A DNA stretch of 64,000 bases from the NCBI GenBank assembly GCA_013398295.1, contig VZSF01000883.1, forward strand, positions 401,478 to 465,477, in the 5' to 3' direction. A program made the position numbers and the translations under genes. Positions 1-12,559 of this stretch are shown here, piece after piece (within the stretch, counting starts at the first letter, position 1; each line of letters opens with the position of its first letter). The notes below the pieces were generated by a model. It searched no databases. It was not told the DNA's origin and saw only the letters and a program-made list of their open reading frames with translations. This DNA is from Chionis minor (Eukaryota; Chordata; Aves; Charadriiformes; Chionididae).

Positions 1-3000
1 TGTGATAGATGATGAGGAAATAGCACATGATGTTTATGACCGTACTGGTTATAGGGCAGAAGCCATCTGGGCAAATGCTCTTAAACCCACATGGTCTTTA
101 CACCCAATGGCTCCAGGCAGTTATGCTTGAGTTCCAGGCTGTCCTCTGAACAATGTGTCTCATGGCTCTGTCTGAGATATGCCATTCTTTGGTGTGCTTG
201 CTGGGAGTTCAGCAGTTTTTACTCTTTTATCATTTATGCTTGGATGCTACACATCAGCCAGTATACCTTGTCCAAACTCAATCCTCCCTTCTCCACGCTG
301 TTTCTCCTGCACCTTTTGGAATAGTTCACCTCATGAAAGCAAGGGTTGCATGTCTTGGTGTGTGTATTATGCAGTGGGATGCATTCCCTCCTAGATGAAT
401 CATTCAAATCCAGCCTAGCTTAGTAATAAATGCAATCAGATAAGTCTTTTGTGGTGGCTTCCCAAGTGGGGCCTCCTTTGCTGGTACTATCAGTGAGATC
501 AAAGAATGAACAATGCCATTCTGAATGAACTCCCTGGTAGACCCTCCAGACTGGGGCAGAAGTACATTTGTAAATGTGCGGGTGTTTCATTAAGTACTGT
601 TGCAGTTCTAGCTATGAGGACAAACAGAGGCCTCTAGGCCCCATATCAGCATGAATGCAGATACTAAGACAGATAAAAAGCTACCACTCTTTCCATCTCC
701 CTAGAGGGAGGACTTCTTGATGAAGGTTCTTCCAGAAATTACTGATTACAACCTAACTAATTTAGCATTGGGAAAGGATTGTTAAATGAAGGTAGCTTAC
801 TAGATCAAGTTCATTTGAAGTGTAACTATTGACAGAAGCTTTTGCAGCTTCAGCAGATAAGAAGGGAGGACTCATGCTAGGGGCACTGTGAGTATGATCT
901 CCAAAGTCCTCCCGGAGGACAATCCAGTGAGAAGTAAGCTGACTAATGAAAGAAAACCAAAGATGGCAGCAATGAAAAAGAAACTTTTGAGCAGAATTTG
1001 AATGACAACTTTAGAACATCCCCTGCCCTTGCAGGAAACCCCTCCAGCACCAGTTTCTGTGAAAATTTGTCTCTCATGGAGTCAAAGTTTGCAGGAAACT
1101 GGCATTCTGTCCGTCCCAGAAGTTGCCCTTTCTGAAAAGGAGTTTGAGTTGGTCAGTTCTTGCTGAAAAGGCTTTGCTCTATATGAATGTTTCTGTCTCC
1201 CAAGGCAAATGCTATTCTACTCATGGATTACTGGTAAGCAGCACTTCCAGCCACACAGAAAACAGGCAATAATACAACCCCTGAAGCCAGACCCTTAAAG
1301 AACTTCCCCTAGCTTTCTTTATGATATTACACTGGCAACAAGTCTCATCACTAACAGGTTAACTTCTGCACCCTTACAGGTCCTTTCCAATGCTCTTTGG
1401 TTGCTCTTTCAGAGTTCTGGAGTGTGACACACCACCTGCTTCATTTTGCAGTTCTCCTGATGCAGTGATGGGGACCCCCAACTGAGTCCCTCTTGGCCAG
1501 ACCATCTCCTGGCTCTCTTCCATTAAAGGCATGATTTTCCCCAGGAACAGCTGTTGCAGTAATGTCTGTGCAAGACAAACTCTAGTTTAGTGCAAGAAGC
1601 GTCTCCAGGCCCTTTACAACAGCCACACGCTCACCCTTATCTATAACACATTGGTCTGTGATCCTCAGTATACACATATACAAAATATTATTTAATCCAG
1701 CCATTATTCCAAACTGTCACTGACCCCACAAAGGCTTTTGGTCCCCATGAAGAGTTCCTTATGCCCTGGGAGTGGCTGCTGCAAAGGAAATTAATTCTGT
1801 TTGACAAAGCCATTTTGATGCAGCAGATCTTACTTGCTGATCTAGATACAGCTTCTCAGGGTTCACAGGCTGTACTCCAGCCCGTCTCCCTCAGCCCAGT
1901 CCCATACTTTCAGGTACTGTCTTATTTGAGCCTATTCTCATGGCACCTCTCCCAGCTATGCCCTCCAGGTCAGACAACCACCCTGACGCCAACCAAATGG
2001 CCTGAAATCCCTCCAGTCTGGATTCCTGTCTGGAGCTACACTTTTCTACTACATCAATCTTTAAGGACATTCACCATGCCCAGCCCAGCTGCCTCCGCAT
2101 TTCCCAGATGCTCTTTTGGCAACCAATGTTGGACAAATAAGCCCACCCCAGAATCCACTTTAGAAGAGGCTTGAGATCATGTGCCCCAGAGGCAGATGGG
2201 ATTTGCGGGCTGGGTGAGTTCCGACTACACTTCTACAGTTGTAGGCTATCTATCAGTGAGAGCATGGATATCTAGACATGGATCAGAGGAGAGTACCAGA
2301 ACTCAACCCACTCCTTGGCCTAGTCTCCCCGAAGAAAGTGTTGATGCAACTTCACTTCTTCCAGTGGCACCTTGTGATCCTCCTCCATTGTACATCTGCT
2401 CTTTGCCAGCTGGGAAGGCGCCATGCTGACACTCAAACCATCCACTACAACTCTGCCAACATGGCCCAAGAGAGACTGGGTAAAACCAGCCTTCGTGTTC
2501 CATTCTGGACAGTGGTATGACAGGAGGTATATATGCCAAAACAGAAGAAAAAACGTGTGTACGTTTCTCTGTGAAGTTTAGATTTGCACAGCTGAACTTT
2601 CAATGGAAAATGAGCTTCAAATCCCCTACTTTCCCTTGCTCTCTGCAAAGATATTATTTTCTAGTTTTCCTCCTTTATTTCTTCTGGGTTTTTTTCCTCT
2701 ATGTCTTCTTTATCATCCTAAAGCAAGTGGGTTTGAATTTAACTTAAGGGTGTGGACATAGCTAGCACCTTTGATCCCCTACCCACCCTTTCCTCTCCCC
2801 TCCCCAGAAATCAAAGCTGGAGAGTATCAAATGAAAAATTGCACAGCACAGGCCCTGATCTGTCAGTGTTTGGGTTCGGATCAAACTTGTCCAAAGCCAT
2901 AGATGCAGCTGGAGATTGCTGGTGGTTTCAGCCACTTTTTCTCTTCCCCTCTGAGATCACTAGGTTGAAGTTGTTTAGAGGATACAGTCCAGCTTTGAAA

Positions 3001-4799
3001 CCTCCCTGCTTAGCAATCATTTTAAAAAATATTAATCCATGTCATTCAGAAAAAGCAACAGAAGGCAGTGTAAAAAATCTTGCTGAACTGTACGTTACCC
3101 CCTGTCTATTTTACTTCTGTTAAGATAGGTAGTTTGTGCCCTGTTCACCACAACAGTAGACCACGAGAGTCTGCTGTTTCAACTGAGTTAACATTTGCTA
3201 GTACAATAAAAGGCAAAGTGAAACTGGAAAACTTTGGAGAACAGCTTTCATGCCAGTGGAAGAACTTAAAGAGCATCCATGTCAATTTAAACAGACAGGA
3301 GAAAAAAAGAGACAGGAGGAAGGCTTTATTCATTCCAGACTCTATCCTGCAAGAAAACTAGGTTAGTCTCTTGGTCACCACAGATTTTCTATGACCACCT
3401 GTGTTATTAAAGGCCTCTAACTCAAAGTTAGAGGACCAGTTCTGAGGTCTTCTGGCATCACGCTGTCCAAGACTTCACAGAGTTCCCAAAAGGTACCCAT
3501 TTCTTGCATGCCCATGCAAATGTACAGCTGCACACACAGGCTCCTCATCCACAGAGTACTAAATGGAGGAGATCTTTTTTCTTGGCATAGGGTAAGGGGA
3601 AGCAATCCCTCAAGGGGATCTCAGACCCTTGAGGCCTGAGAAGATTTGTAACCTGGGCTCCCAAGCGGAGATGAATTTGGAAAAGGCCCCTGGACTGGAG
3701 CAAGAAAGTCAGCCTCCACACTGGAGCTCCCCTCCAAGGGTGTGTTCAAAGCCCTGCCCCAGCCCAGCAGCCTTGCACCTCTCACTCCTGTGCTATTTTC
3801 ATTCATTATTTCAGGTGTGCAAACTAAACCACAAGAGGAGGGAGAGAGGTCCCTGCCAGTAGGGAAATTAATTATAATTTGGGAGATAATGCTTCAAATC
3901 ACAGCTTTCTTTGGTGATTTTCCTCGCAACCTCGGGCAAAACACTTTGGACTCCATCCAGGCTCTATACCACAGTGATTACGGCAGGCTTAGGTAGCTGC
4001 AAATGGTGTATGCATTGAACAGAGCAATGGACAGGGGGGAGCCTGGGACTGCCAGACAAGGTCACCGGACACAGACAGGTCTGGAGCTTCAGGTAAATAA
4101 CGATATGAGGTGGCCTACACCCAGCCCTCTCCTCTCCATTAATGCTTCTTGAACAGTCACTAACCGAGACGCACCACACTTGGAAGGTATCACTTGCATC
4201 CCAGATGCAGGTGTGAATCTGAAATGTGGCAAGTCTCAGTTGCTTTGCCTGCCCCAGGCCATGCAGTTGGCACTTAATAAACAAACAAAAACATGTGGGG
4301 GTGTGATTAAAGGAACTGCTGGCAGTTCCCCATGAATTTGGGAAGTGCAACTGCATGGCAACAAATACAGGGGAGGCTTGAAGATCATGTGAAGGGAGTT
4401 CTGGATAAAGTTTACTCTCCTCCTACCTCTCTCAGGTGCCCCATACTAGCCCCACTTGCTGCAAGAGTGAAGATAAATGTGCACACAATATACATGCCCA
4501 TAGATAGCTATAAGCAAGTCTTTCTGGGAGAGCTTGTTTCAGAAATAGGTTTTCTGAATTCCTACCACTGTGGCTGTTACGATGACATTCTCTTTTGTTG
4601 AAATGAAATGTTGAAATGTTGGAAGGGAAATTATGAGAAGCTATTTGATTTTATTCTGTCCTGGATCTTATGCATTTTCAATGCCATTGTTTCTGAGTCC
4701 CTGCCAGTAAGGCAGAAAATAACATAGCTGCCATCTGCCTGGTGTTGTTTGTGTTTTATCCTTTTCTCTAGGGGAGATGCACATAGAGTGGAAAGCTTT
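1..4799. other. Unique noncoding DNA, no gene seen
   Basis: All six frames are broken into short open stretches with no recognisable domain, and no frame joins a coding-like stretch to convincing splice sites. The longest open frames (1761-2174 plus and 3964-4356 minus) have amino-acid composition typical of translated noncoding DNA. No CR1, MIR or tandem repeat stands out. A short piece near 630-680 faintly resembles the tail of an amniote CORE-SINE in antisense, but it is too diverged to call. Confidence 0.6.
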
Positions 4800-4843
4800 G
4801 TCTGGGTGGGTTTGGTTTGCTCTGTTTGGTTTGGTTTTTTTGG

Positions 4844-4885
4844 TTTTTTTTTTTTTTGGGGGGGGAGGGAGGGGAGGAGGAGTAC
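4844..4885 (+). repeat. T-run followed by G-rich quadruplex-type tract
   Basis: A T14 run (4844-4857) passes directly into G8-A-GGG-A-GGGG (4858-4874) and then a GGA-rich tail. Four or more G-tracts separated by single bases fit the usual intramolecular G-quadruplex pattern on the plus strand. The upstream sequence (4805-4843) is also T/G-only in long stretches. It may be simple-sequence expansion with no function. Run lengths in such tracts are often wrong in assemblies. Confidence 0.75.
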
Positions 4886-6879
4886 ACTGGTTGTTTGGAG
4901 AGTGAATGTCACAAGTAGCCATCATGATGGATAGGCAGAGCTTAGATAATTTAACCAAAGAGAGTTGTAATGCACTCTATCCTTTGGTGAGGCTATTTTG
5001 TCTCATGTGATGTCCTAGCTGTAAGTGGTACCCTAAGCTATCCACAAACAAAGTAACGCTTACTTGTATTGCAGAAGACTGAAGCAGTGGAAGGAAAACC
5101 AGCCCTAGCTTGGTGTGGCTTTTGACACTCCACATTAACAGCACTTGCTAGTACTGCAATATCACTGAGAAATGTCTCTGAGCAGATGATACATTTTTGG
5201 CTTTTCAGAAATTATTTCCTGAGATTCTACTCCAAAAATCATTGTGGCTGGCTTAGCTATAAACATTGTTTCAGGGAGACAGATGTGCCTACTTGGATTC
5301 TGCAAGAGTCTCATTTAACATCTTCGTTAATCTCTGGAAATGGAAATAATCAGACGCTTGACGAAATTTACAAACAGCAATAATTTGGGAGGAGTCACAA
5401 AAACAACCATGGCAGAAAAGTAGAAGAAAGGCAATTTGGGCAGTATAATTTGGGAGTAAATGGCATAAAGAAAGGATGCAGTCTAATTCTACTCACCGGT
5501 TCCCATAAAAAAAGAAAACACCACAAAGAACTACTGGGAAAGTAAGATTTAGAAGGCAGATAAAGAAAAAAGAGCCAAGGTTTTGTTGCAAATGTTGGTT
5601 TATGGCCTGAACTAACAACAAGACAGGTCAGTGGGAATTGTGCAAAGGGATCAAGTCACTGAGCCACAAAATCTAGGAAGATCAAAACCCAGAACAATGA
5701 ATTTGATTTCTGAAAGTAAGACAATGACAAGATCATGAAATTCAAAGAAAACATTTTTGAATGATTAAAGAACTGGAACATATGATATATGTGGAAAGAA
5801 TAAAGATCTGAAGATGCAAAAAAACATGGGAAAAACAGAAAAACAGACATTGAGTAAGCAGGAAGGGGAGATAAAACATCCAGACTGCAGAAAATAGGAA
5901 GAGATTTGCTATTAATAATGTAAGAAAACATAAACAGAAAATTGGAGGCAGTTTTTTCCTTACAGTGCAATCAGTGACACTATCACAAAATCTTCTAGGA
6001 GGGCGTTGGAAAACCCAGCATTTAGGGTTGTCAGATCCTGTTCTGAGACAAAGCATGGATAATATGTATGTGCCAAACACTCCTCTGAAGGCAAGGAAGC
6101 TGCCAGACACCCTGTGCTGTTTTCTAACTTCTGTGACTTTCTATTTGTCCCTATCTGTGTCTTGGAACAACTTGCAACAGATATTTCCTCCTCAACGTAT
6201 TCTGGAGTAAAGAAGGGTCATATCATGGTAGGGAAACCCTGGTATTCATAAACAGTCACCTAATTAACCAGTGATGGATCTAGTCCTATTGGGCTCGCCT
6301 AAAAATGTCTTGTCCACACTTCTAATCTTTTTGGCCACACCTTTTTCATAGCTCACTACACCTTCTAGTATGGCTAACCATACATTAGACTTTCAATTCA
6401 CACATTTGTACAATTTATGGCTAGAGGAGACCATGATAATTATCTGCCTGTTGTGCTACACAACAGTGCCCAATTCATTCCTCCCATTAACTCAAGCCTA
6501 TATTCCCAGTTTGAGCCAACGCATATTTGTGTGTATTAAATAACAACACAGTAGATGCAACTTTGCTAAGTGCCTGAAAAGGATATTAGGTAGATAGTGT
6601 TCAGAATTGTCAGAATCAAGGCATTTATATTTTCCTGAACCCCTCTGTATAAACACTGGGCTTTGTGCTGTCTTTCTGTCAAGGACATACAATAAACTCA
6701 GATTTGGCTTGAGAGCCATCAGATAAATAGCGAGTAATTTCCTCCTGAATGTCTCTATTTCTTGATTATGTGTGTGTCATTGTGAGTATGTGAGCATGCA
6801 TTTTATTTTGTTGGGGCTTTTTATGCTTCCAGAGTTCTTCCCCCCTCCCCTTTTTCCTTTTGGATGGAGGCTCAACATT
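4886..6879. other. Unique noncoding DNA, no gene seen
   Basis: No coding signal, known repeat or RNA gene was recognised. The stretch around 5400-5960 is purine-rich on the plus strand, so the complementary strand shows long pyrimidine-rich open frames. These look compositional rather than coding. Confidence 0.55.
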
Positions 6880-7136
6880 TCAGTCACTTGTTTTATAAGG
6901 CAATGCATCATCTCTTCTCATTGCCATTAATTAGACAGTGTAATATTTTCCACGTGAAGTCACAGGACTTGAAATGAACATATTTCGGCATCAATTAGGT
7001 CTCTGCTCATGTGAGGGCCCAGCTGCACTTTAAATACTATTTATATAATGGTAATGAGCCACTCATCACCACTGCTGGCTTCCAGCAGGTTTTGTACAGT
7101 GCCTACTTGAATATGATTAGAAGAGTGTGGATCCTT
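6880..7136. promoter_or_regulatory. Candidate conserved regulatory element (homeobox/E-box/MEF2-like cluster)
   Basis: This block has balanced composition without simple repeats and packs several binding-site-like words close together: TAATTA (6928-6933), the palindromic E-box CACGTG (6951-6956), an ATCAATTA word near 6991 and CTATTTATA (7037-7045, MEF2-like). Such clusters in otherwise bland vertebrate DNA are typical of conserved distal enhancers. Conservation cannot be measured from one sequence, so this is an inference from motif content alone. Confidence 0.25.
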
Positions 7137-7172
7137 ACCCCCTCCCCTCCCCCTTTTTTTTTTCCTTCCCAG
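7137..7172 (+). repeat. Long polypyrimidine tract ending in AG
   Basis: Runs of C5, C4 and C5 separated by single T lead into a T11 run, then CCTTCCC and AG at 7171-7172. It resembles a very strong splice acceptor, but every reading frame after the AG meets a stop within about 15 codons. A protein-coding exon is therefore unlikely, and a noncoding-RNA exon cannot be excluded. The complementary strand carries three closely spaced G-runs. Confidence 0.5.
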
Positions 7173-9902
7173 AAACTATGCTGAATAAAACTAACTGGTT
7201 TTTAAAGTCATAAAATGGGCTGGCAGCAGAAAATCGGATGTTATTCTTGGTGTCTGTTATATTTTCTCCTATTTTCCTTGGAAAATGCACCCATCAAAGG
7301 TAGGAGTTTATCCTTTTAATATTCCTCAGTCTTCCTACACATGCACCTCACTTTTTTTTGGGGGTAGGGATGGTTTGTATTTGGCATCTTTTCTCTCATA
7401 CACAAATTATTTTAGGGAAAAAAGCCCTTAAGACATCTAGACAACCATGACTGGTAGATGATGTTATCAGAAGGATGCAAAGGAAAAAAAAAAAAAGAAG
7501 AGGTTAGAGAAGCTCTGGCAGTACTCAATGAGGATTAGGTAAAATCCACAGGGATAAAACAAGACCTGACCCAGATCCCAAGCTCTATGCTCAGCCACAG
7601 TCAGACTGGGAGTTCAGAAAAGTTTCTTTTGAAAGAAAACTGTTGTGGTATACACAGAAACCCTGGTGCAGTCAGAGGTAAGTGTGATCATTGCAAGGTA
7701 ATGCAATCAGACTCAAACATGTGGTCTGTGTGTGTGTCCTGCAGTCCTATCTCTCCTCTCCCTTGCTCACTAACAACTAGATTTCCCCTCAGTATGATAT
7801 TCTCATCCCTCCACAGCATTCCCAAGGAGCAGTGTTAGCAGCCACTCCGTCTGCCCTTTCATGGTGCAGAAGAAATGTCTGGTCTGCTCACCTGTGGTGT
7901 TGTGTGTATGAGCAACTGACTGGGGGAAAGACACTTTTCTTTCTTGGCACAGCATGGTTCCCAGTCTCAGTTGTCTAACAGGGAGACCCAGAACCTCAGT
8001 TCAGTTTCCAAGAAAGCTTTGCCTCCAGGGGCCCTTTCCTGTGAAGTGACAATGTCATAATCCTGGTGAACCACAGCATGGAGGTGGGATGAATAGTCAG
8101 GCTGCAATATCTCAAGTGCCCTGGGCAACTTTAAATACCGAGCAAGACAGAAATGGGCGCCTGGTTTCAGCCATTCCCTTTGCTGGCTGGGTCCTAGGAG
8201 TCCTACCTTCCTGGCAATCACTTGTATGTCACTTGCTCTCAGATAAACAAAAAAACCTACTTGCTCCTGTGGCAGACAGTATCCAGTCCTTTCCTTTACG
8301 TAAAGAATAGGGCCTTCATAAGAACGAGCCCTTTCTGATTAATGTCATCAGAAGTAGATGGTCTAGCCAGATGCTGCACAAAAACCAGGTCCTGTCATGC
8401 CCTGGTGGGGGTGATGTAAAAGTGGTTGGTGTGCTGTGAGGTTTCCCCTAGGAATATTACCAAGATCCTAGAAAGTCTCCTTTCAAAGGTAAAGTCTCGC
8501 AGGCTAGTAAATAGATGTCTGCCACCATGTCGCCATTAAGGATATTCAGGGCATGGTTTTTAGAAGCAGAGCAAATCTGTAGCCCAGGTCAGGTCTGGAA
8601 GTCACTACTAGACTGGTTGGGCTCTGAAGCAGTCGTCAGGACAGGAACAATGTGGTTTTATTCTCCTCTGATTGGACCCTTTCCCAAGGAAATCTGCTAT
8701 CCAGTCTCCCAGTAAGCATGTCCACTTGTGGAGACACAGGCAGGCACCGAGGCCAAGAGGAAATAACGTCTAAATGTGGCCTCCCAATGTCTTGTTGGTT
8801 ATTCCCTCCAAGTGTTTCATCTGCCTGTAGTGAAAACAAATAAACAAACAAAAATTGCTTCCTAAATCCCAACTGTCAGCCATCAAAATCCAAGTGGAAT
8901 GATGTGGTTTAGAGAAACTAAGGACACTCAGGTTTCGTCTTTTTTTTTTCCTCCCAGATCTCACACATTTGTCTTTTCATTTTCATTTTCATACAGCTTT
9001 CCTAATTTCAATAAAGACTGCTTTCTAGCAAGGCAGAAGTTTAAGGCCTGAGACATGCACGGAACGTGAACATTACAGAACAACAGAGGCAGCTGAAAAC
9101 ATGGGGGCTCAGAGGGGAAACCTCGTCTCATTGTGTATCAGAAATAGCTGCTGGCTGTGGGAGTGAAGTCTGTGCTATTTTATCAGGTTACATTTCCCAA
9201 ACTGCAATTTCAGCTTAATCTGTTCTCAAGGCTTTAATCACCAAATTCACAACAGCAAGAGTATCAAACTCCTCTTCCTCATCCTCCTTGTCCCTCAGCC
9301 CAATTCCCAGGATAAAAACCACAAAGGCCAACACGAGATAAGGAAAAAGAACATCTCTGAGATGGAACAGACCGAGTGTAAATTCTTAGAAAGCATAAGA
9401 GAGTTTTTAAAAAAGCAAGAGTTGTTTTATCCAGCTCTAACTGAACTCTTTTCTAGACAGATGTTTGAGCTGGTGAAACCAACCCATGTCACTAAGAACA
9501 ACATTGGTGACTGTCTCCATACACCCCAAAAGAAGAAAAACAGAGGGCAGCAACAGGAAAGATGCCAATCTGACAACCATTTTGTGGCTCTGCTCAGAGG
9601 AAAGAACTTGAAAGAAAAGCCAACATTTGGAGATGGGTTTGACCAATGTCCAAAATATCACGACGCGGACCAAGCTCTACCAACAGCTCATCTGAACAAA
9701 ACCATCTTTTCTGTCGAGTTCTCCAATCCTCTCAGTATCTCTCTCAGAAAAACACCACAACTGGGAAGGGCAGGCAGTCTGTTTGTCTGTTACCAGCTAC
9801 CGGAAGGAAGACATTTACATTCGTTTGGCTGTGATTCTATTGCCCTTTCCTTTTCCCCATTCTGTAGTCTTTCCATCCATAAACAACATTTTAAACCTCT
9901 CT
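7173..9902. other. Unique noncoding DNA, no gene seen
   Basis: Contains an A13 run at 7484-7496 and a fairly long plus-strand open frame (9362-9904, 180 codons). The frame has no recognisable domain, signal peptide or helix pattern and is treated as chance. A stretch near 8325-8400 faintly resembles old amniote dispersed repeats but is not callable. Confidence 0.5.
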
Positions 9903-9941
9903 AAGTTACAAGTGTAAGTTACAAGTGTAAGTTGTATGTGT
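9903..9941 (+). repeat. 13-bp tandem repeat, about three units
   Basis: Two exact copies of a 13-bp unit (aagttacaagtgt) lie head to tail at 9903-9915 and 9916-9928. A third, diverged copy follows at 9929-9941. It is a minisatellite-like replication-slippage product with no visible function. Confidence 0.85.
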
Positions 9942-11003
9942 GCAATACTCTGGAAGATCTTCAATGCATCAAAAAAGCTGCTAAGCAGAAAGTAAAAAAA
10001 AGGTTTTTATAGATCCCTATGAAAACTACAGGAACTCCATCCCATGGCGGTGCAGGTCAATAGGGTATTAGACCTACCAGCAGGAACGAAACATAGTGCC
10101 TCAGATTCTCAGCTGGAGGACAAAAAAACCCAAACCAGCTAGATTGAAAACAGCTGTTTCATACATCCCACCTCCTTTGGACTTTGTTCATACTGTGGTA
10201 TAATCGATGTTGGTCTTACAAGGAAGATGGTCATATTCCCAAGAGCACAGTGTGAAGTGGAATTTGAGGTGGGGAACAGGGAAAGATGACACAGTTTCGT
10301 TTTGTGTCCCAAAAATCATGAAATGAGCAATAATTAATGTTAATGAAGAGTATTGAAGTCCCCAAAGCTGATCACTTCACAGACAAGACAGCTAAAAGGA
10401 GACATTATACAAGTTTAAGAAAAGCATGGAAGGAAACTGAGTGCCTCTTTTATTCTATCAGTTATGTTTTTTTCACTAGAAAGAACAAAAGAGTCTATCT
10501 GAGTAGCTGTACTGCTTAAAAGACTGGGAAGGAAACACCCTTCTAAAATATCCCCCGACATGGCCTTTAAGCAACAAAAACAAAATAAAATGTTACACAT
10601 GAAAAAACATATATCGTATGAAAATATAATTTACAGTTCTCAGTTTTCCTACTATAGGGCTGCTCTATCTATAGTTTACCATAGAGGATAATCAGATAGT
10701 TATATGATTTCACTTTATTCTATGCACAATCAAAGCTGTATTTAACTGGGGCAGACCATTTAAGGATGACTTGGTCAGACATTTGGGTTACCATGGAAAT
10801 TACAAAGTTCATAGTTTTTAAAGTAGGGTGGAGCCATTATAAGCTCCAAGGATTCTTAACTTGTGACTCTAGGAAGGTTTCTTGGTCATCTTGCTTTTAC
10901 ATAATGCTAAATGGGAAAGACATCCTGGGTAGAGCAAGCAGAATTCCCAATAATAGGTTGAGCATGACCAGGTTACTCTGAGCTGTAGAGTCTACAGAAA
11001 GAT
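9942..11003. other. Unique noncoding DNA, no gene seen
   Basis: AT-rich noncoding sequence. No repeat family, RNA gene or coding exon was recognised in either orientation. Confidence 0.5.
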
Positions 11004-11054
11004 TGTGTGTGTGTGTGTGTGTGTGCACGTGTGTATGTGCACACACACATGTAT
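11004..11054. repeat. 51-bp alternating purine-pyrimidine (TG/CA) microsatellite
   Basis: (TG)11 at 11004-11025 continues through a GCACGTGTGTATGTGC segment into (CA)n ending near 11054. Purines and pyrimidines alternate without a break for the whole length. Alternating TG/CA DNA of this kind is well known to adopt Z-DNA under negative supercoiling. The switch from TG to CA also allows part of the tract to fold back. It is expected to be length-polymorphic. Confidence 0.9.
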
Positions 11055-12109
11055 TTGAGTGTGGCCTTACATGTTCATACATATAGAGGCAGTGTATGTG
11101 TGAGTATATAAACAGATATTTTATATATATGATGCTTCAAAGGAGTCAGTTCCACCAAGCCAAAACTAATTATTAGTCAAGCCAGTAGAGATGGAGAATT
11201 TAAAGCAGTGGCGAAGATATGAATGGTAATCAGGAACTTCTAAAAGAATTGTTATTAGATTCCCCCAAAGTAAAATGAGGTAACTCCAGAGAGAAGAAAT
11301 GCTGACTATAAAACCATGCTGGCTTATCAGGGACTTTGAAGGTCTCATACAGTCACTTACAGACATACATACCCACACACGTACATATACACATGTCTAT
11401 ATTATAAAGCAAATAAAAGAATGGAGAAGCTAAGAGTAATTGACATAAATCAGAAGCTATGAGGGAGTAGAAAGCTGCAAGGAGAAACACGCAGCAAAGA
11501 GCATCATTGACAACACAGACAGCTTGTTTTAAAATAAGCAGCACCAAAGGAAAATTAACAAAGGATCTAGTACTGAATAGGATGTGACAATTCAGGGTAG
11601 GAAAAAGTTTTCGGGAAATAGGTCTCTCCTGTACTTGAGAAAAAACTGTATCGTATGAGGTCTGTACACTACATTCTAGCGAGAATGAGAAGGATACTGA
11701 GTAGCAAGGGTAAAGGGTAGATACTATGATTAGACTACACACACCCATCATATTTGAAGGAGCTAGTCAGGGCATGCACTCTTTCAGTGGGATTATTCTC
11801 ACCTCATTTCAGATATCAAAAAGTTAGGATTCTTGTTTAAACCAGCCTTTGGTATGGTACAGCAAAGGGGATTTATCCCATTCGAAGGTAAGCACAATAA
11901 ACCTCCCTTAAAGGTGTTTGTCAATCTTCATTTACCATAGGGAGTGTAGGAGACATAGCCTGGGATGCATTCCCAGTTGTTAAAGAACCAAGGTATGTGA
12001 CACAATCAACAACAATTTTTACCGTTGCGGTTTTCAGCAATCTTGGTGCTTCAGAGAGCTTTCAGGGGCTGGAGAACGTAATGTAAAGTGGGAAACAGAG
12101 CAAGATGGA
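11055..12109. other. Unique noncoding DNA, no gene seen
   Basis: AT-rich noncoding sequence. A minus-strand open frame at 11353-11751 has a hydrophobic, cysteine-rich translation without family resemblance. It most likely reflects an A-rich plus strand and is not called as a gene. Confidence 0.5.
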
Positions 12110-12484
12110 TTTTTTCATCCTGGAGAAGGGAAGGCAAAGGGGGGAACATATTTCTGTCTTCAGCTGTCTAATGGAGTCTTACAGCAAAGACGGATCTAGA
12201 AAACTCTCAGAGATGCACAGTAGAATGATGAGAAGCAATGGGCCCAGCTTGCTGCTTGGAAAATTTGGATTGCAAATCAAGAACAAAATCTGTACTATGT
12301 CTGTGTTAAAGCACTGGGAGTGGTTTCCAGTGAGGCTGTGGAAACTCTGTCCTTATGGAGACTCAAAATTGGACTGGACAAGGCCCTGAGCAGACTTTGA
12401 AGCTGGCCCTCCTTTGAATTGTGGGTATTGGAGAAGATGACGTCCAGAGGTCCCTTCCAAACAAAATTTCATTATTCTGTGATT
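12110..12484 (+). repeat. CR1 LINE, 5'-truncated 3' end (bird type)
   Basis: The 3' part of a chicken-repeat-1 retrotransposon in sense orientation. Recognisable blocks in order are: the 'cttcagctgtctaatgg' region near 12160; 'ggctgtggaaactct' near 12333; 'ggactggacaaggccctgag' near 12370; 'gatgacgtccagaggtccc' near 12437; and the ATTCTGTG-type terminal repeat at about 12473-12480. CR1 copies are almost always 5'-truncated and end in short ATTCTGTG-like repeats rather than poly(A), as here. Several substitutions and small indels show it is no longer active. It is followed within 100 bp by a second, older CR1 in the same orientation. Confidence 0.9.
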
Positions 12485-12559
12485 TCCCATTATACTGTAA
12501 GTCTGACAGCTTGACATATGTCCCGAGAGAAACCATGACATGACATAGGCTCAGCTAAT

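Noticed and set aside
2868..2886. tRNA B-box-like word (gggttcggatcaaac)
   Set aside because: No cloverleaf, no A-box at the right distance and no acceptor stem.
8325..8400. Possible reptile-type dispersed repeat ('tcataagaacg ... tggtctagcc')
   Set aside because: Two weak words with poor spacing; not enough to separate from chance.
9362..9904. 180-codon plus-strand open frame beginning MEQTECKFLE
   Set aside because: The start region looks plausible, but the rest shows no family pattern or helix/strand regularity and no splice signals join it to other frames.
11353..11751. Hydrophobic 132-codon minus-strand open frame
   Set aside because: Hydrophobicity follows from the A-rich plus strand (T-rich minus codons). 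No known membrane family was recognised.
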